Both the position numbers and the translations under genes were made by a program. Positions 45,159 to 53,838 of a stretch of DNA of 64,000 nt are shown piece by piece (the first letter of the stretch is position 1; every line of letters begins with the position of its first letter). This DNA comes from Ameyamaea chiangmaiensis. GTDB taxonomy: Bacteria > Pseudomonadota > Alphaproteobacteria > Acetobacterales > Acetobacteraceae. Where the stretch lies: the NCBI RefSeq assembly GCF_025995235.1, contig NZ_BAPT01000010.1, positions 74,980 through 138,979 of the forward strand. Direction: 5' to 3'. Below the pieces are notes generated by a model. The model saw only the letters and a program-made list of their open reading frames with translations. It did not search any database and was not told the DNA's origin.

Positions 45159-46523
45159 ATGGCTTACGTGACCGTACCGGGTGCCTCGGGCACCACGATC
45201 AATGTGTCTGTAACCGGCGCTAACAATTCCGCCGCCGTCGAACTGTACAAAGGCCTGCTCGCAACCAGTGGGCTGACCCAGGTGGTCGGCGTGGCCGGGT
45301 CTACGACTGCGGCAAGCAGTTCCCAGGTGGATGTGACATCTGCCGGCGCGTACACGATCTCCGGCTCGGGTGCCGGAAATTCCATCGTCGTTGGCCAGTC
45401 GGTTGCCGCAGGTTCGTCCAACGCCTCCATACTGAATGCCTCGGTCGGCATTTCCGTGGCCGGCGCCGTTTCGTCGCACGTGTCGGTCTACTCTGGTAAT
45501 GCGGGCTCCACGACGATCGATGGTGGCTCTGCCAGCTACGCGAGCATCGTCGGTGGCGCCGGTGACAACCTCATCCGCACGGTCAGTAATTCGGCCGCGA
45601 CGATCCTGACCGGCTCGGGCAACGACACCATCTACACCGGCAGCGGGATCTACACGGTCAACGCTGGCGACGGGAACAACAACATCCAGCTCGGCGCCGG
45701 GACGAACTATGTTCGTTCGGAAGGCACTGACACGATTTCCGGTACCGGAAATCACGACACCGTGACGATCGTCGGCGGCTCGAGCATTGTTTCGCTCGGC
45801 TCGTCAGCGCTGATCGTCAATGCCGGTTCAGGCAGCACCATCACCGCCGGTGGTGGGTCGACGCTGGCGGGCGGTTCGTCGGATATGGTCACGTTCACCA
45901 GCGGTACCGGTTCGGTGCTTGGCGGCATGAGCGACACCATCTCGGCGGCCGGCAACCTGACGGCGACCAACGTCGACGGTGGCTCTCTGAGCGTGAGTGG
46001 CGCCCTGAACTTTGTTGGTGGGTCGGGCGATACGACCATCACCGCCGGTTCGGCGACCGTCTATGGTGCCTCGGGTCTGAATGCCTACATCGGCGCGTCG
46101 TCGGGTAACGTTCTGTTCGCCTCGCTTGGTGGCGACCAGACCTTGAACGGCGCCAATACTACCAGTGCGCTGCACGCATTCGGCAACACCGGTTACACGG
46201 TGTTCATTGGTGGCACGGGTGCGGACACTCTGGTCGCGGGTGCCGGCGGCACGTCGCTGACCGGCGGAACGGGCTCGGGCAACCTCTTCGCGTGGCTGAA
46301 CGGCCACGAAGGCGGCTCGTCCGTGATCACCGACTTTGGCAGCGCTGCGGGTAACCAGGTCGCTCTGTATGATTACGGTTATCAGAACAATGGCGGACTT
46401 CAGACCCTGCTGAATTCGGCCGTCGTGTCGAACGGCAACACGACGCTCACTCTGTCGGACAAGTCGACGATCACGTTCCTGAACGTTACGGACCTCAAGG
46501 CCAGCGACTTCCAACTGTCCTGA
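45159..46523 (+). CDS. Large Gly/Ser/Thr-rich beta-roll surface protein
   Basis: The 454-residue protein is dominated by short glycine-rich repeats with the beta-roll periodicity of RTX/hemolysin-type proteins (GSGNDTIYTGSGIYTVNAGDGNNNIQLGAGTNYV, GGTGADTLVAGAGGTSLTGGTGSGN). It ends in VITDFG...VTDLKASDFQLS, a pattern seen at the C-terminus of type I secreted proteins. It has no classical signal peptide, consistent with type I secretion (inference). It contains no cysteine. A strong terminator follows the stop, so it appears monocistronic. Its exact role, such as adhesion or biofilm, is unknown. Confidence 0.65.
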   Translation: MAYVTVPGASGTTINVSVTGANNSAAVELYKGLLATSGLTQVVGVAGSTTAASSSQVDVTSAGAYTISGSGAGNSIVVGQSVAAGSSNASILNASVGISVAGAVSSHVSVYSGNAGSTTIDGGSASYASIVGGAGDNLIRTVSNSAATILTGSGNDTIYTGSGIYTVNAGDGNNNIQLGAGTNYVRSEGTDTISGTGNHDTVTIVGGSSIVSLGSSALIVNAGSGSTITAGGGSTLAGGSSDMVTFTSGTGSVLGGMSDTISAAGNLTATNVDGGSLSVSGALNFVGGSGDTTITAGSATVYGASGLNAYIGASSGNVLFASLGGDQTLNGANTTSALHAFGNTGYTVFIGGTGADTLVAGAGGTSLTGGTGSGNLFAWLNGHEGGSSVITDFGSAAGNQVALYDYGYQNNGGLQTLLNSAVVSNGNTTLTLSDKSTITFLNVTDLKASDFQLS

Positions 46524-46550
46524 TCAGGCCTTCGTTTCCGAGGGAAAGAA

Positions 46551-46575
46551 GCCGGGCGAAAGCCCGGCTTTTTTT
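46551..46575 (+). terminator. Intrinsic terminator after the surface protein gene
   Basis: The arms GCCGGGC (46551-46557) and GCCCGGC (46562-46568) flank a GAAA tetraloop and are followed by seven T. It lies 28 bases after the stop codon. The A-rich flank on the other side may also help stop the convergent gene that ends at 46592. Confidence 0.93.
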
Positions 46576-46591
46576 ATGGATGACGACGGCG

Positions 46592-47473
46592 CTAACGTCT
46601 AGCCTTCAGGAGTTCTTTCAACGTCGCGCCAAGGCTTCCGGAGTCTTGACTGATGGCGCCGCGCAGTAATTGGGTCGCGATAGAGGGCGGAGGGGACTCC
46701 TTCGCGTTCAAACCGGCCAGATGTGTCTCGATCCATTGAGGCGCAAAGAATGACGTGTCCAGAATCGCCTCGGGCCATGTCTTGAGCCACGCGATGCGTT
46801 GCGCGTTGTCGCGCAATACTTCGACTTTGAGAAACGGCACTCGTCCGGACGTAATCGAGGTTCTCCAATGCACATGCATTGGATTGACCGGAAAAACAGA
46901 CGAGAGGCGGCCGGTGCGAGACGTCTGCGCGACCTCGACGCGTAATCCTTCTGCCCTGATCGCGACGCCAAGGCCAATCTCGCCATGAAAGACGATTTCC
47001 GCGCGCTCCATGCCGGCGAACGGCATCGCGAACACGCGTTGAATGGCCGGGCGCTCGAAGGCCGCGCGGGACAGTCCGAAAAACCATGACTGGAGGTGCC
47101 AGTGGACCTCCTGACTGTCGACCAGTCCCCAGACGTCTGCATCCGCGAGGGAAGAGATCAGGGGTGCCAAAGGGCGCAGAGGCCCGAAGACACTGTCGTT
47201 GGCAAACAAAAGTGCCCCGTCGCCCCGGGCATACCCCTGTTGAATCAGATGCTGCCAGGCGCCGAAGTCCAGTCCGCCGTTTGCCCGTGCAACGACCGTG
47301 ATGCTGTTCGCATCGCAGAAAGCCGCCACCTCGTCCGGGACGGTGTCATGACCGGAACAGGCCATGACGACCCTGAAGCCACACTCCTGGATCTGGCGCA
47401 GCAGGTGGCGGACATGGACAGGCAGCGTCCCGCGTGGCTCATACTGGGCGAACAGACAGATGTTTCGGCTCAT
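46592..47473 (-). CDS. Rhamnan synthesis protein F-like (RgpF) family protein
   Basis: The 293-residue protein resembles the RgpF family of glycan-assembly proteins: NICLFAQYEPRGTLPVHVRHLLRQIQECGFRVVMACSG at the start, ARANGGLDFGAWQHLIQQ, and LLFANDSVFGPLRPLAPLISSLADADVWGLVDSQE with HLQSWFFGLSRAAFE. In streptococci RgpF acts in rhamnose-glucose polysaccharide assembly. The acceptor here is unknown. It stands alone, convergent with the surface protein, a possible sign that it decorates an envelope glycan. Confidence 0.82.
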   Translation of the reverse strand: MSRNICLFAQYEPRGTLPVHVRHLLRQIQECGFRVVMACSGHDTVPDEVAAFCDANSITVVARANGGLDFGAWQHLIQQGYARGDGALLFANDSVFGPLRPLAPLISSLADADVWGLVDSQEVHWHLQSWFFGLSRAAFERPAIQRVFAMPFAGMERAEIVFHGEIGLGVAIRAEGLRVEVAQTSRTGRLSSVFPVNPMHVHWRTSITSGRVPFLKVEVLRDNAQRIAWLKTWPEAILDTSFFAPQWIETHLAGLNAKESPPPSIATQLLRGAISQDSGSLGATLKELLKARR

Positions 47474-47670
47474 CGACCCGGCCTCCTCATACCGTGCCCG
47501 CGACCGCGCTTTTCCGGTCCGGATCGCATCCGTTCCTCATGAACACTACCGATGGTTCTATCCGCTGCCGTGCGCGCGGCATACCCGTCGCGAGAGTCCT
47601 TGTGGGGGGGAATGGAACGCGTTACGGGTGAGCGACGTCAGAACGACGTCCTTCACGAAAGCCGACCCGG

Positions 47671-48858
47671 GTGCCTCCTGAACACGATCAACGCGAGAGC
47701 GTCCAGTCGGCGTATAAACGAACCAAGCTTAGCCTCACCGAGGTATGCCTGCTGATTCTGACCGTGCTGGCCGTGTTCTACACCTTGTCAGTCGCGTCGC
47801 AGATCGTGTTGCCCTTCGTGCTGGCCCTGGTGATCAATCTGTTGCTGGTCGGTCCGATGCGCGTTCTGTCGCATCGTCTCCGCGTACCGAAACCGCTGGC
47901 CGCACTGGTATTGATGCTTGGCCTGGCGGGCGTGATCAGCGCCATCGGGATCGCGATCTCCGTGCCGGCCGCGGGATGGATCTCACGGGCGCCGGAAGGG
48001 CTTCCGGCGTTGCAGGCTCAGCTTGCGGTGCTGCGTGAGCCTCTCGACGCCATCACCAATGCCTATACCCATATCCAGATCATTCTGTCGGGCGGCAATG
48101 CCGACCCATCTTCCGCTCTCGCACCCGGCGCCGGGGGGGACGGGTTGCGTCGCCTCGGCACGACCGTCTTTGATCACACGCGGCTTCTGATCGGTCAGCT
48201 GCTGACCATGCTGCTGATGCTGTTCTTTCTTCTGACCGAAGGGGACAGTCTGCTGCGCCGGTTCGTGGAAATCATGCCGACTTTTGCCGACAAGCGTCGC
48301 GCGGTGCGGATCGCGTCGCAGATCGAGCGGAACGTGTCGCTCTATCTCGCGACCATCACGATCATGAATCTTCTGGTCGGGGTGTTCAATCTGGTGCAGT
48401 GCTGGCTGGTCGGCATGCCCAATCCCCTGCTCTGGGGGGTGCTGGCGTTTCTGCTCAACTACATTCCGATCATCGGGCCGCTGACCGGTGTCGTGATCTA
48501 TTTCTTCGTGGGACTGTTCACGTTTCCATCCCTGTTTCAGTCCTTCGCCGCGCCGACCATCTACCTGTGCATTCATATGCTCGAGGGCGAGGTCATTACA
48601 CCCATGCTGCTCGCCAAGCGCTTCACGCTCAACCCCGTGCTGGTCATGGCATCGCTGATGTTCTGGGACTGGCTATGGGGCATTTCGGGCGCGTTTCTGT
48701 CCGTGCCCATGCTCGCCGTCTTCAAGATTATTTGTGACCATGTCGAACAGCTGACGCCCATCGGTCACATCCTGGGCGGTCCTGTCCGCCCGACGACGCT
48801 GCGGACGCTGGGCCGCGACTACGGGGCGATGGATTTCGGCAATAACGAGGACGCGTGA
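47671..48858 (+). CDS. AI-2E family transporter (PerM-like)
   Basis: The 395-residue membrane protein has about seven helices and the AI-2E/PerM family blocks: LPFVLALVINLLLVGPMRVLSHRLRVPKPLAALVLML at residues 45-85, the loop LLTMLLMLFFLLTEGDSLLRRFVEIMP, and NYIPIIGPLTGVVIYFFVG with MLEGEVITPMLLAKRFTLNPV near residue 300. Such proteins are thought to move small molecules or ions; the substrate here is not known. GTG 47671 is the earliest start; a later start before KLSLTEV would remove about 20 residues. Confidence 0.85.
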   Translation: MPPEHDQRESVQSAYKRTKLSLTEVCLLILTVLAVFYTLSVASQIVLPFVLALVINLLLVGPMRVLSHRLRVPKPLAALVLMLGLAGVISAIGIAISVPAAGWISRAPEGLPALQAQLAVLREPLDAITNAYTHIQIILSGGNADPSSALAPGAGGDGLRRLGTTVFDHTRLLIGQLLTMLLMLFFLLTEGDSLLRRFVEIMPTFADKRRAVRIASQIERNVSLYLATITIMNLLVGVFNLVQCWLVGMPNPLLWGVLAFLLNYIPIIGPLTGVVIYFFVGLFTFPSLFQSFAAPTIYLCIHMLEGEVITPMLLAKRFTLNPVLVMASLMFWDWLWGISGAFLSVPMLAVFKIICDHVEQLTPIGHILGGPVRPTTLRTLGRDYGAMDFGNNEDA

Positions 48859-48879
48859 GCGCCGGCCTGCGTGCCGCCG

Positions 48880-49635
48880 TCAGTCCCGGTCGCCCTCCGC
48901 GATGTCGGCCAGACGGTCGGCATCAAGCAGGCGCAGATTATGGCTGCCTGCGTCGGCGATCAGCCCTTCCTTGCGCAGGGCACTCAGCGTGCGGCTGACG
49001 GTTTCTATGGTCAGGCCGAGATAATCGGCGATATCGGTGCGCGTCATCGGCAGGACCAGCACATCGTCCTCCTCCGCATTACGTAAGCGCTCGAGCAGGA
49101 ACGTCGCCACGCGTTCGCGCGCCGTCTTGCGCCCCAGCAGCAGCATCTGGTTCTGTGCCACCACGAGTTCGTTGGAGGCTTCCTCCAGCAGGCGCCGCTC
49201 GAGCCGGGGGAAGTCGTCCATCAGGCGCGTCATGCGCGGTCGTGAAAAACGGCACAGATGCACCGTGTCGATCGCTTCGGCCCCGAAGGCATAATGATCG
49301 CCGACCGCCAGCCCGAGGAAATGACCCGCGGTCGCGAAGCCGGTGATCTGGCGCCGCCCGTCGGGCAGCAGCTTGAACAGCTTCGCCGTCCCGGACGTGA
49401 TGTTGAAAAAATCGGTCGCCTCGGCTCCGTCCTCGATAAAGGAGCAGCCCGGCGGGACCGTCATATGCACGACGCTGGCTGCCAGACGGTCCAGGTCGGG
49501 ATCGCCGATCGCATTGCAGACGCTGGCTTTCCGTGCCCCGCAGCGGCTGCATTGCGAAACACCACCGGCCCGGTTGCCCGGCCGGACGCAGGATCGCAGG
49601 CCCGTCAACGACCCGTGTGTGGCGGCATCAGACAT
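48880..49635 (-). CDS. fnrN: FNR-type transcriptional regulator with 4Fe-4S cysteines (FnrN-like)
   Basis: From ATG 49635 the product is 251 residues. Near the N-terminus it has the iron-sulfur ligand set C-x2-C-x7-C (Cys29, Cys32, Cys40), and a fourth cysteine in VHLCRF (Cys128), the arrangement of FnrN/FNR oxygen sensors. A cyclic-nucleotide-like sensor domain and a C-terminal winged helix follow, with TRTDIADYLGLTIETVSRTLSALRKEG. The E-x2-SR recognition residues match those that contact TTGAT half-sites. The gene is divergent from 49774, with an FNR-type palindrome between them. A longer start at 49722 is possible. Confidence 0.9.
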   Translation of the reverse strand: MSDAATHGSLTGLRSCVRPGNRAGGVSQCSRCGARKASVCNAIGDPDLDRLAASVVHMTVPPGCSFIEDGAEATDFFNITSGTAKLFKLLPDGRRQITGFATAGHFLGLAVGDHYAFGAEAIDTVHLCRFSRPRMTRLMDDFPRLERRLLEEASNELVVAQNQMLLLGRKTARERVATFLLERLRNAEEDDVLVLPMTRTDIADYLGLTIETVSRTLSALRKEGLIADAGSHNLRLLDADRLADIAEGDRD

Positions 49636-49725
49636 GTGTTCCAACTCTCCCGTCACATAAGCCGGTCTGGCGGGTGTCGCATCGGCTGTACAGTATGTCC
49701 CATCCGTGCGGGGCGGGAGCAACCC

Positions 49726-49739
49726 TTGACGTGTGTCAA
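49726..49739. promoter_or_regulatory. FNR-box palindrome between fnrN and the divergent gene
   Basis: The perfect palindrome TTGAC-GTGT-GTCAA lies in the divergent interval, 91 bases upstream of the fnrN start and about 35 bases upstream of the GNAT-like gene. It fits the FNR consensus TTGAT-N4-ATCAA with the common C/G change at the inner position. It could serve either gene. Binding is inferred from sequence only. Confidence 0.7.
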
Positions 49740-49773
49740 TGCGTCGTGTGCCGCCCGATTTTACACCCTAGTG

Positions 49774-50262
49774 ATGATGTCCGGTTATGCGTCCGATCCC
49801 TGTCCCGGTGTCGAGGTGTCCATTCGGACGCGCTGCATGCGGGCTGCCGACGTTCCGGCTGTCTTTCCTCTTCTGGCGCACGCATCGCCCGGTCTTGGCA
49901 TGACGGCGTGGCGCCGTCGTGCCGTGCGACCCACGTTCGGCGACCGCTGCGTGCGCAGTGGCGGCGTCGTCGCCGAGATCGGGCCGCAGGGCCGCCCCTG
50001 TGCCGTGGCCCTCTTTCGGCAGGACCCGGATATGCATTTCGGGCGCGTGTTGCTTGTCCAGCATTTCGTGGTGGCCAGCCTGTCGCTGCAGGACGAGATC
50101 GCGCGCGCTCTGGGCATGTGTCTCGAGAGTGAGGCTATCGCCCGCGGATGTGGGGCGATTCGGACCGTGCTGAGCTCCAAACACGGGTCTGGTACCCACA
50201 CCACCCTTTTGACCATGGGCTTTCGGCCCGACGACGTCGTGCTGCTCAAGCCGCTGACATGA
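49774..50262 (+). CDS. GNAT-like acetyltransferase family protein
   Basis: The 162-residue product resembles GNAT acetyltransferases: TRCMRAADVPAVFPLLAHASPG at the start, a central VVAEIG...VALFRQDPDMHFGRVLLVQHFVVASLSL beta-strand set, and EIARALGMCLESEAIARGCGAIRTVL with TTLLTMGFRPDDVVLLKPL. The usual Q/RxxGxG/A acetyl-CoA loop is not clear. The start is ATG 49774 (GTG 49771 and ATG 49777 adjoin). An FNR-type palindrome sits about 35 bases upstream, suggesting oxygen-dependent control. Confidence 0.65.
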   Translation: MMSGYASDPCPGVEVSIRTRCMRAADVPAVFPLLAHASPGLGMTAWRRRAVRPTFGDRCVRSGGVVAEIGPQGRPCAVALFRQDPDMHFGRVLLVQHFVVASLSLQDEIARALGMCLESEAIARGCGAIRTVLSSKHGSGTHTTLLTMGFRPDDVVLLKPLT

Positions 50263-50289
50263 CATGCCTGCGCGCAACGCGGGGGTTCG

Positions 50290-50303
50290 TTGACGCAGGT
50301 CAA
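50290..50303. promoter_or_regulatory. FNR-box palindrome upstream of ompW
   Basis: A second perfect palindrome, TTGAC-GCAG-GTCAA, lies about 67 bases upstream of the ompW start, with the same half-sites as the one at 49726. That spacing from the start codon suits class II-like activation just upstream of a promoter (inference). OmpW is FNR-controlled in enteric bacteria. Confidence 0.7.
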
Positions 50304-50369
50304 GGGCATCCTCGCCGTGGCGTGATTAGGTGGCTTCAACGAAGACACGATTGAGAATCAGAAACGATC

Positions 50370-51149
50370 ATGGCCCGCATCAGAAACACGCTTGTTGCCC
50401 TGTCCACCCTGGCCGGTCTGGCGGTAACCCCGCTGGCCGCACGCGCCCAGTCGGCAAATGGCGTCTATGTCAACGCGCCCGTGGCCGCCCCGGCGACGGC
50501 CCCCGCCGCGCCCTCGGGGCATTGCGGGCTGTTCGAGACCTGTGCCTCGACGAAAATCGGTCTGGGCAAGGGCGATTTCCTGATCCGCCTGTCGGCGATC
50601 GGCGTGATGCCCGAAGACACCAGCAGCCGGATCTGGCTGAACGGCCAGCATATCGCGGGCGCCATCAAGGCGACGCGCCAGGCGGCCCCGGAACTGACGT
50701 TCGAGTATTTCTTCACGGATAATGTGTCCGTCGACCTGATCGCGGCCAGCACGCGTCACGAAATCGCCGCGACCGGAACCCCGTTGGGCCATCTCGATGT
50801 CGGCAGCGCGTGGGTTCTGCCGCCGACGATCACGTTTGCCTGGCATTTTCGTCCGCACAAGCGCTTCAATCCGTATGTGGGCGTGGGCGGCACGCTGGCC
50901 TGGTTCCACAATGTGTCGCCAGCGGGCGGCATCATGCAGAAGCTCAATCTGGGCGTGACGGGCGGACCGTCGGTCGATATCGGGTTCGACTATCAGGTCG
51001 TGGGGAACTGGTTCTTCAACATGGATGCCAAGCAGATGTTCATGCGCGCCCATGCCTGGGTGAACGATCGTGACAGCGGTTCCTTCATCAAGGCCCACGA
51101 CTCGCTCGATCCGACCGTGGTGGGCGCCGGTATCGCCTATCGTTTCTGA
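50370..51149 (+). CDS. ompW: OmpW family outer membrane protein
   Basis: The 259-residue protein has a signal peptide (LVALSTLAGLAVTPLAARA) and the OmpW beta-barrel pattern: KGDFLIRLSAIGVMPEDTSS, LTFEYFFTDNVSVDLIAAST, PPTITFAWHFRPHKRFNPYVGVGGTLAWFHN, and a C-terminal YRF ending typical of outer-membrane barrels. OmpW forms a narrow hydrophobic channel. The gene is preceded by an FNR-type palindrome and followed by hemN after 4 bases. Confidence 0.9.
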   Translation: MARIRNTLVALSTLAGLAVTPLAARAQSANGVYVNAPVAAPATAPAAPSGHCGLFETCASTKIGLGKGDFLIRLSAIGVMPEDTSSRIWLNGQHIAGAIKATRQAAPELTFEYFFTDNVSVDLIAASTRHEIAATGTPLGHLDVGSAWVLPPTITFAWHFRPHKRFNPYVGVGGTLAWFHNVSPAGGIMQKLNLGVTGGPSVDIGFDYQVVGNWFFNMDAKQMFMRAHAWVNDRDSGSFIKAHDSLDPTVVGAGIAYRF

Positions 51150-51153
51150 TCCG

Positions 51154-52533
51154 ATGGACGAATCGCGTTTGGACGTTTTGCTGGCACGGTACGGGGGCGC
51201 GGTCCCCCGCTACACCAGCTATCCGCCGGCGACGCGGTTCGATCCGGACACCGGCGCCGCGCAGAGTGCCGGGTGGCTCGACGCGGTGGCGGCGGAAACG
51301 CCGATCTCGCTCTATCTGCATGTGCCGTTCTGTCACGAGATGTGCAGCTTCTGTGGCTGCAACACCAGTGTCGTGAACAGCAGTTCGGTGCGCGCGGCCT
51401 ATGGTGCCCTCCTGATCGAGGAAATCAGCCGTGTCGCCGGCCGTCTGCACGGACGGGGCCGCGTGACCGCGCTCCATTGGGGCGGCGGAACGCCCACGGC
51501 CCTTCCGCCGTCGACCTTTGCCCGGGTGATGAGGGAGATCGAACGTCAGTTCACGTTCATGCCGGACGCGGAGCGGGCGATCGAACTCGATCCCCGGCAT
51601 CTGCCGGACGACTATCCGGCCCTCCTGAAGACCTATCGCTTCACGCGCGCCAGCGTCGGCGTGCAGGATCTGGACCCCGTGGTCCAGCAGGCCTGCGGGC
51701 GGCTTCAGCCCGAGGTGCTGACGGCGACGTGCCTCGCGCGTCTGCGGTCCGAAGCGGGGGTGGCCTCGGTCAATGTCGATCTTATGTATGGGCTGCCACA
51801 CCAGACGATGGCGTCGGTCGGGGCAACTGCCCGTCGCATCGCACACTACGAGCCCGACCGGATCGCCGTGTTCGGCTACGCCCATGTTCCCTGGAAGGTC
51901 AGGCGCCAGACGCTTATCGACGGACAGGCGCTTCCCGGAACCCGCGCGCGTTTTGAACAGCGCGCGGAGATCGACGATGTCCTGCGGGGCGCCGGATACG
52001 TCGCGGTGGGTCTGGACCATTATGCGCGACCGTCTGACCATCTGGCACGGACCGGGGGGCAGACCGGGGCACCGGGCACGCGCCTGCACCGTAATTTCCA
52101 GGGCTACACCACCGACGATGCCCCGGTCCTGATCGGCCTGGGCGCGTCGGCGATTTCCCTGTTTCCCGAAGGCATTGTCCAGAACGCGGCGACCACGCAG
52201 GCCTATGCGCGGGCTCTGGGCCGTGACGCCGCCTTGCCAGTGCAGCACGGCCTTGCCCGCACCGAAGACGACCATCGCCGCTGGACGGTGATCGAGCGTC
52301 TGATGTGCGATCTGGCCGTCGACCTGCGCGCTACGACGGGTGTCGGCTGGGGTGCGTTTGGCGGCGCGCGTGCCAGGCTTGCCGGGTTCGAGAGGGACGG
52401 TCTGGTGACCATTCACGATACGCATGTTCAGGTGACAGAGCTGGGGCGCCCCTTCCTGCGTGCCGTCGCGGCCGTGTTCGACGCAACGTTGCCTGCCGCG
52501 ACCGAGGGACCCCGCCATGCCGTCGCCGTCTGA
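51154..52533 (+). CDS. hemN: Oxygen-independent coproporphyrinogen III oxidase HemN
   Basis: The 459-residue radical-SAM enzyme has RYTSYPPATRFDPD near the start, the cluster motif CHEMCSFCGC (Cys60, Cys64, Cys67, Cys69) and SAM-binding WGGGTPTALPP. The length matches HemN rather than the short HemW group. It makes protoporphyrinogen IX without oxygen. The start is ATG 51154, four bases after ompW, so the two probably share an FNR-controlled transcript. Confidence 0.94.
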   Translation: MDESRLDVLLARYGGAVPRYTSYPPATRFDPDTGAAQSAGWLDAVAAETPISLYLHVPFCHEMCSFCGCNTSVVNSSSVRAAYGALLIEEISRVAGRLHGRGRVTALHWGGGTPTALPPSTFARVMREIERQFTFMPDAERAIELDPRHLPDDYPALLKTYRFTRASVGVQDLDPVVQQACGRLQPEVLTATCLARLRSEAGVASVNVDLMYGLPHQTMASVGATARRIAHYEPDRIAVFGYAHVPWKVRRQTLIDGQALPGTRARFEQRAEIDDVLRGAGYVAVGLDHYARPSDHLARTGGQTGAPGTRLHRNFQGYTTDDAPVLIGLGASAISLFPEGIVQNAATTQAYARALGRDAALPVQHGLARTEDDHRRWTVIERLMCDLAVDLRATTGVGWGAFGGARARLAGFERDGLVTIHDTHVQVTELGRPFLRAVAAVFDATLPAATEGPRHAVAV

Positions 52534-53206
52534 CTCAGCCCGGCCGGGACCGACACGGGCGGGGCCCGGCGCCCCAGCGGCTGATGCCGGTTGGCTCGGC
52601 CGCAGTCTGCGGCTGGCGACGCGCCATGACGCGCCGTTTGCCCATTGGACGATGCCGGCGGTGCTATCGGGTGACGACTGTACCGCGCTGTTGGCCTGGG
52701 AGCCGGGGCAGCAGGCGCGCGGTGGCGCGGGCGGCGGGGGACGGCGCGACACACGCAACGGTCGCCGCGCGTTCATCACGCCGGCACTTCGGCACGCCCG
52801 CCCTGATCTGGACAGGCTGGCGGCTCGGTTCGACGATCGTGGCATGCGTCGGCTGATCGCGGCCCGAACGGGTGCCCGACTGGGTGGCACGGCCCTGCGC
52901 ATGGAGCTGTGTTTCGATACCGAAGGCTTCTGGCTTGAGCCCCATACCGATATCGGTGCCAAGCGTCTGACGCTGCTGATCGGCCTGTCGACCGATCACC
53001 GGGCCGAGGGATGGGGCACCGATCTGATGACGCCGGACGGTCAGGTCGTCAAACGGGCGTCGGGCCGTTTCAACAATGGGCTGATGTTCGTGCCGGGACG
53101 CGATACATGGCATGGTTTCGCGGCACGCCGGATCGAGGGCGAGCGCCGGACCCTGATCGTCAACTTCGTCGACCGTTCGTGGCAATCGCGCGAGGAACTC
53201 GCCTGA
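52517..53206 (+). CDS. 2OG-Fe(II) oxygenase family protein
   Basis: The 229-residue product has a likely 2-oxoglutarate and iron binding site: WLEPHTDIGAKRLTLLIGLS supplies an H-x-D pair and GRDTWHGFAARRIEGERRTLIVNFV supplies the distal His and an Arg. It would hydroxylate an unknown substrate. The ATG 52517 overlaps the hemN end by 17 bases, so it is likely in the same transcript. A start at 52460 is possible but lies deeper inside hemN. Confidence 0.75.
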   Translation: MPSPSDSARPGPTRAGPGAPAADAGWLGRSLRLATRHDAPFAHWTMPAVLSGDDCTALLAWEPGQQARGGAGGGGRRDTRNGRRAFITPALRHARPDLDRLAARFDDRGMRRLIAARTGARLGGTALRMELCFDTEGFWLEPHTDIGAKRLTLLIGLSTDHRAEGWGTDLMTPDGQVVKRASGRFNNGLMFVPGRDTWHGFAARRIEGERRTLIVNFVDRSWQSREELA

Positions 53207-53225
53207 CCTGCGTGACGGTCGCGCG

Positions 53226-53816
53226 TCAGTCGACCGGGCGCGGCACAACCCGACCTGCGGTCAGGTCGACGATCCGTGTGGTGAGGATGTCGATGTCCGC
53301 ACTTGGCGCGCGGAGCGTGCACCGTGCGCCGAACGCGTCGAACTGCTCGGCCTCCATCTCCGCGCCCCAGTCGCGCAGGCGGGCCTGAAGGCGGGCGTGA
53401 TCGGCGAAGCCGGCATGAAACCCAAGCTGCGTCATGGCAATCAGGGGAATTTTCTCGGCACGGCGCAGGCATTCGGCCGCCGTGCCGCCATAGGCACGGA
53501 CAAGTCCTCCGGCGCCCAGCTTGGTGCCACCGAACCAGCGCGTGACCACGACCGCGACCTGGTCCATCGCCTGACCGTCGATCATCGTCAGGATGGGCCG
53601 GCCGGCGGTGCCCCCGGGCTCACCGTCATCGTCGCTGCGGTAGGTCTGGCCGATGCGAAAGGCCCAGCAATTATGGGTCGCGTCGGGGATCGACACGGTA
53701 CGGACGAAGGCGAGCGCTTCGTCCGCGGAGGTGACGGGGGCCGCCTCGGCCCGGAACAGGCTGCGCCGGATATCCTGCTCGAAGCTGGACGGGCCCGTCA
53801 GGGTATGACGCGTCAT
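53226..53816 (-). CDS. YigZ/IMPACT family protein
   Basis: The 196-residue protein fits the YigZ (UPF0029/Impact) family: FEQDIRRSLFRAEAAPVTSADEALAFVRTVSIPDATHNCWAFRIG, DDGEPGGTAGRPILTMIDGQAMDQVAVVVTRWFGGTKLGAGGLVRAYGG, and a C-terminal DUF1949-like part. In other species it affects translation or stress tolerance; the biochemical role is unclear. It is 22 bases downstream of the symporter on the same strand. Confidence 0.92.
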   Translation of the reverse strand: MTRHTLTGPSSFEQDIRRSLFRAEAAPVTSADEALAFVRTVSIPDATHNCWAFRIGQTYRSDDDGEPGGTAGRPILTMIDGQAMDQVAVVVTRWFGGTKLGAGGLVRAYGGTAAECLRRAEKIPLIAMTQLGFHAGFADHARLQARLRDWGAEMEAEQFDAFGARCTLRAPSADIDILTTRIVDLTAGRVVPRPVD

Positions 53817-53838
53817 GGCGTGGGCGGGGCGTGTTCGA

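Noticed and set aside
51088..52962. 624-codon minus-strand frame across hemN
   Set aside because: It is antisense to hemN, which has the radical-SAM cysteines, and shows no domain.
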